From Planctomycetaceae bacterium (lineage in GTDB: Bacteria > Planctomycetota > Planctomycetia > Pirellulales > Thermoguttaceae): 6,458 nt of DNA. The translations under genes and the position numbers were made by a program. Location of the stretch: contig JAITAZ010000133.1 in assembly GCA_031283825.1 (NCBI GenBank), forward strand, positions 1-6,458. Reading direction: 5' to 3'. Shown in pieces: positions 5,001 through 6,458 of this stretch. The notes beneath the pieces were generated by a model that was not told the origin of the DNA, searched no databases, and worked only from the letters and a program-made list of their open reading frames with translations. How positions within the stretch are numbered: position 1 is the first letter of the stretch; every line of letters begins with the position of its first letter.

Positions 5001-6447
5001 AAAGCGGGTCGGGTTGAATTGCGAGTAGAGATTTATTTATTGTTACGCGGTATGGTTTTATGACGGGCAATCTGACGTGTCCGATGCCGGAGAAATCGCG
5101 TAAGACGAATCCTGCGCGAAGCGTAAAAGAGCCGGCGATTGGCGATTTAAATATTATGCGTGCGATTTCGCGGCGCGTGATTATTTCGTCGGTTGATTCT
5201 ATTGATTCGTTAATTATTTCAACGTGATCGATTTGGTGTTCATCGCAAAGAAACTGACCGGAGATTTGCCAATGGTCGTCGAGTAGAACATTGACGTAGC
5301 GAATTTTATTGCCAGTAATTTTGTAATAGAATTTTGTTCGGATATCGACTTGCGACATTCGGGTTTGCATTAGTATGAACGAGTCGACGGCGGCGTTTGA
5401 TAATTCGTTACGATAAAGATCGTTATTCCAGGACAGGGCGAGTTTAGTAACTTGACCGATTTTTGCGATCAATTGTCGTGCGTTTGGGGTGTTGTTTTGT
5501 TCGGACGATTTAGTTGATTCGCTGATAGATTCTTTAGTTGAAATTGAGATAGGCGTGCATGACGTTTCGCCGAGAGATTCTGTAACGGAAATTGTCGGCG
5601 AGTTGAGCGGGACGATGAGATTTAATTTTGCATTTGGTGTTTTGGGAATATCGAAGTTGACGCGTGAATTATCGATACCGTTTATTATTGGCGGTTCGAG
5701 CGGGATTTCGAGTTGATGTATTCCGGGCGTAACGTTTTCGATTTCTATGGTTAGGATTCGGTTATTATTTTCTGTTGCGGGGTTGTTATTGAGAATTTGC
5801 CAAGTTGTGCGGACGGGTATTGAGTCGAGCGTAGCTTTTTTGGCGGATATAGGCAGAGCCGGCAGAACGATAGTTATATTTTCTGATTTGGTTTCGATTT
5901 GGTAGATTGCTTTGAAGTCTTTAATTTCGAGGGTTTGTTTAAGAGAGTTGTGAGTCAGTTTACCGACGTATTCGGCTGATTCGATATTCCAATTTTTCGA
6001 CTGTAATTTTTGCGTATCTGGAGCGATTTTGTGTAGTAATCGAAAAAATTCTTCCGGTGTCCATACGATATTATTTATGATATTACCTTTATCGTCGGTT
6101 GGAAAAAAGACACGATAGGGTTCTGTTTTATTGGGTTCGTTAAAGTTGTTATTATTTTTTTCATTGGATTCGGATTGACTCTGCGATGCGTGAGCGTTAA
6201 GCGGCAACAAAGAATTTGACGACGTTGAAGAAACCGCAGAAGACGAATTATTAAGAGTAGTCAATGACGGCTGTAGGATGGGAACAGATTGAGTTTGATT
6301 ATTTTGATTATTTAATTTATTTTCTAATTGTAATTCGTTAATCGGATCGGCAATAGACAATTTAGCGTCGAATTGTACGACAATTGACGTAGCTAAAATT
6401 ATTAAAAATTTTAATAAAAAATATTTATTGTTACGAAAAATATTCAT
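2080..6447 (-). CDS. Very large exported, membrane-anchored beta-rich protein (Planctomycetota-type, function unknown)
   Basis: This 1455-residue protein has no domain I can name. Residues 1-33 form a signal peptide. Residues 36-110 are a Ser/Asn/Gln-rich linker. At 110-140 lies a stretch of the kind seen at the start of large planctomycete envelope proteins (F-F-P-T-D-D-K-G ... W-T-P-E-E-F-F-R-L-L-H). The body (about 155-1180) has alternating hydrophobic/polar beta-strand character. A motif recurs near residues 425-472, 619-670, 850-900 and 1050-1098. A Pro/Thr/Gln linker covers 735-795 and an Asn/Glu linker 911-930. Helices at about 1337-1357 and 1406-1437 anchor the C-terminus, and the basic stretch after the first (R-R-H-K) suggests the bulk is outside the cytoplasm. 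There are only four cysteines and no catalytic motif is obvious. The start is supported by the signal peptide, but no in-frame stop or Shine-Dalgarno is visible in the 11 nt upstream. It overlaps the phosphatase gene by 8 nt. Confidence 0.85.
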   Translation of the reverse strand: MNIFRNNKYFLLKFLIILATSIVVQFDAKLSIADPINELQLENKLNNQNNQTQSVPILQPSLTTLNNSSSAVSSTSSNSLLPLNAHASQSQSESNEKNNNNFNEPNKTEPYRVFFPTDDKGNIINNIVWTPEEFFRLLHKIAPDTQKLQSKNWNIESAEYVGKLTHNSLKQTLEIKDFKAIYQIETKSENITIVLPALPISAKKATLDSIPVRTTWQILNNNPATENNNRILTIEIENVTPGIHQLEIPLEPPIINGIDNSRVNFDIPKTPNAKLNLIVPLNSPTISVTESLGETSCTPISISTKESISESTKSSEQNNTPNARQLIAKIGQVTKLALSWNNDLYRNELSNAAVDSFILMQTRMSQVDIRTKFYYKITGNKIRYVNVLLDDHWQISGQFLCDEHQIDHVEIINESIESTDEIITRREIARIIFKSPIAGSFTLRAGFVLRDFSGIGHVRLPVIKPYRVTINKSLLAIQPDPLLELVLPQQGRNKSISPDWNLTNSNVSNISNDTITNIESQLAAEYDLHQIDADWKLSIKTKSIIPKVTLVQSTLLDAGDSTLQYAGEFESASEMFGQNFTLPQSVIVESIEAYDSQRNTVPVRWGRTQVAKKYNNETRIERAIFFRKPMSGKYRIVVTGHFAAKNINRTPMIEFNDVELVKHQIELYRTSALIVHADANGTVWTAENTQKNLFANAKFIGLWNSIDTKKSDNIVSPRVVISLNRPVIQGEITTILSPAPAVKPTRPTTQSTQTTPETQPESDSSDFSVTINTGNSNVDLESDSTQTSAAVTSTNHNAAWNVLFDVNLNIPSGELEQIRFQLDENIGQITNIEPTVNWTIEQHQISGRSQLIITPAKISKQQRFKIHANLSEQNQTITLPKLAPEWNNSEQVEIRNYAILPIETDKNRIIVTEIDNKENENNETDFNQSKRILWSLSNLQEVDEASQRRLMQLSPQKTESIYLAATNSEYSASIIRGGARPFVTLYDVNFYIHGNGEVFGAATLDLKNINDEKFIIAAPDNYELIRISIAGGATGGDSVSGGGIKLDRNRWQLEISGGDYPLRIGLIFRAVFNSIPMNLHLPILENVEVQETLWTISYNENAAIAKQNFNASVVGVGDNFGDKSLTSVGQNWSNRNEIKDGGRNIVTEMLGRQVPVSGENAASMLFKFDMVRLDNLLFIASGLPTPAAGKNIEIKHWFTQWEQEWTGINRTINYLKTVYPSIMNKSDDKINKILLASAADKNSSQRSISSLIGLMDSPTDSLQALQIRKERESRRLGIIVTENRVLPSLIESNPVVLCRNTMTKSGASLFGAVKGGISEIRLTTISNSNRITNRFNFLIPPTIIIVLAFTIIILILRRHKLVTWKENLKLLTSEHSDKGDNSGVEKSMFMFLGRKILQLARLMRYWHFWLLVLGCSTMIFFPAGIIIGVAIIVTILLARLRSKEQNNNQTDLRNE
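2134..2439 (-). other. C-terminal membrane anchor of the large protein
   Basis: Residues 1337-1357 form one strong hydrophobic helix, followed by a basic loop of about 48 residues (R-R-H-K..., R-K-I-L..., R-L-M-R). A longer hydrophobic block at 1406-1437 is interrupted by F-F-P-A-G and could be one long helix or a two-helix hairpin. Charge distribution puts the basic loop in the cytoplasm, on the same side as the predicted phosphatase tail. Confidence 0.75.
4063..4245 (-). other. Pro/Thr/Gln/Ser-rich linker within the large protein
   Basis: Residues 735-795 are low complexity (P-A-P-A-V-K-P-T-R-P-T-T-Q-S-T-Q-T-T, then Glu/Asp/Ser-rich). They separate the second and third recurring beta modules, and the composition is typical of an extended extracytoplasmic linker. 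Confidence 0.7.
6349..6447 (-). other. Signal peptide of the large protein
   Basis: Residues 1-33 show a basic n-region (R5, K8, K13), a hydrophobic core (about 9-25, F-L-L-K-F-L-I-I-L-A...) and small residues suited to cleavage after S-I-A (residue 33); an alternative site is after residue 28. There is no Cys that would make it a lipoprotein. The feature supports both the chosen start codon and export. Confidence 0.75.
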
Positions 6448-6458
6448 TATAAATTGAA

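Overview
The window is A+T-rich bacterial DNA of about 6.5 kb. It holds one convergent gene arrangement: the last 53 codons of a plus-strand gene at the left edge, a repeat-filled intergenic region, and a two-gene minus-strand operon covering the remaining 87%. The most likely source is a member of the Planctomycetota, probably an A+T-rich lineage. I infer this from the large gene, which resembles the very long exported beta-rich proteins of that phylum. They carry an N-terminal 'PxDxxGxxxxxxxxxPEEFxxLLH'-like stretch and a C-terminal membrane anchor. I cannot assign a genus and could not run a search.

Left edge (3-161, +): the end of a truncated gene encoding a very acidic Asp/Glu/Tyr tail. 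No start codon lies in the window. Convergent spacer (162-836): no gene, but dense structure. It contains a GC-rich hairpin at 284-331, a 76-bp MITE-like palindrome at 429-504, two or three small hairpins, and at least five copies of a 15-16 nt motif (TTGTAACCGTTCACG). Each copy is followed by a T-tract and points in the direction of transcription arriving from the nearer gene.

Operon (6447 to 837, -): first a 1455-residue protein with a signal peptide, several beta-rich modules with a recurring internal motif, low-complexity linkers and C-terminal transmembrane helices. Next is a 416-residue PAP2-type membrane phosphatase with all three catalytic motifs and an unusual 167-residue hydrophilic tail. 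The two reading frames overlap by 8 nt (ATGAATAG), so they are probably translationally coupled. Both products should sit in the same membrane, with the large protein's bulk and the phosphatase active site outside the cytoplasm. An envelope-lipid role for the pair is plausible, but it is inferred from co-location and topology only.

The most unusual bulk signal is compositional. Strand skew and synonymous codon choice reverse sign inside the large gene near 3660-3720. This is at an Asn/Glu-rich linker between two of its modules. I found no defence system, CRISPR array, tRNA, rRNA or intact transposase.
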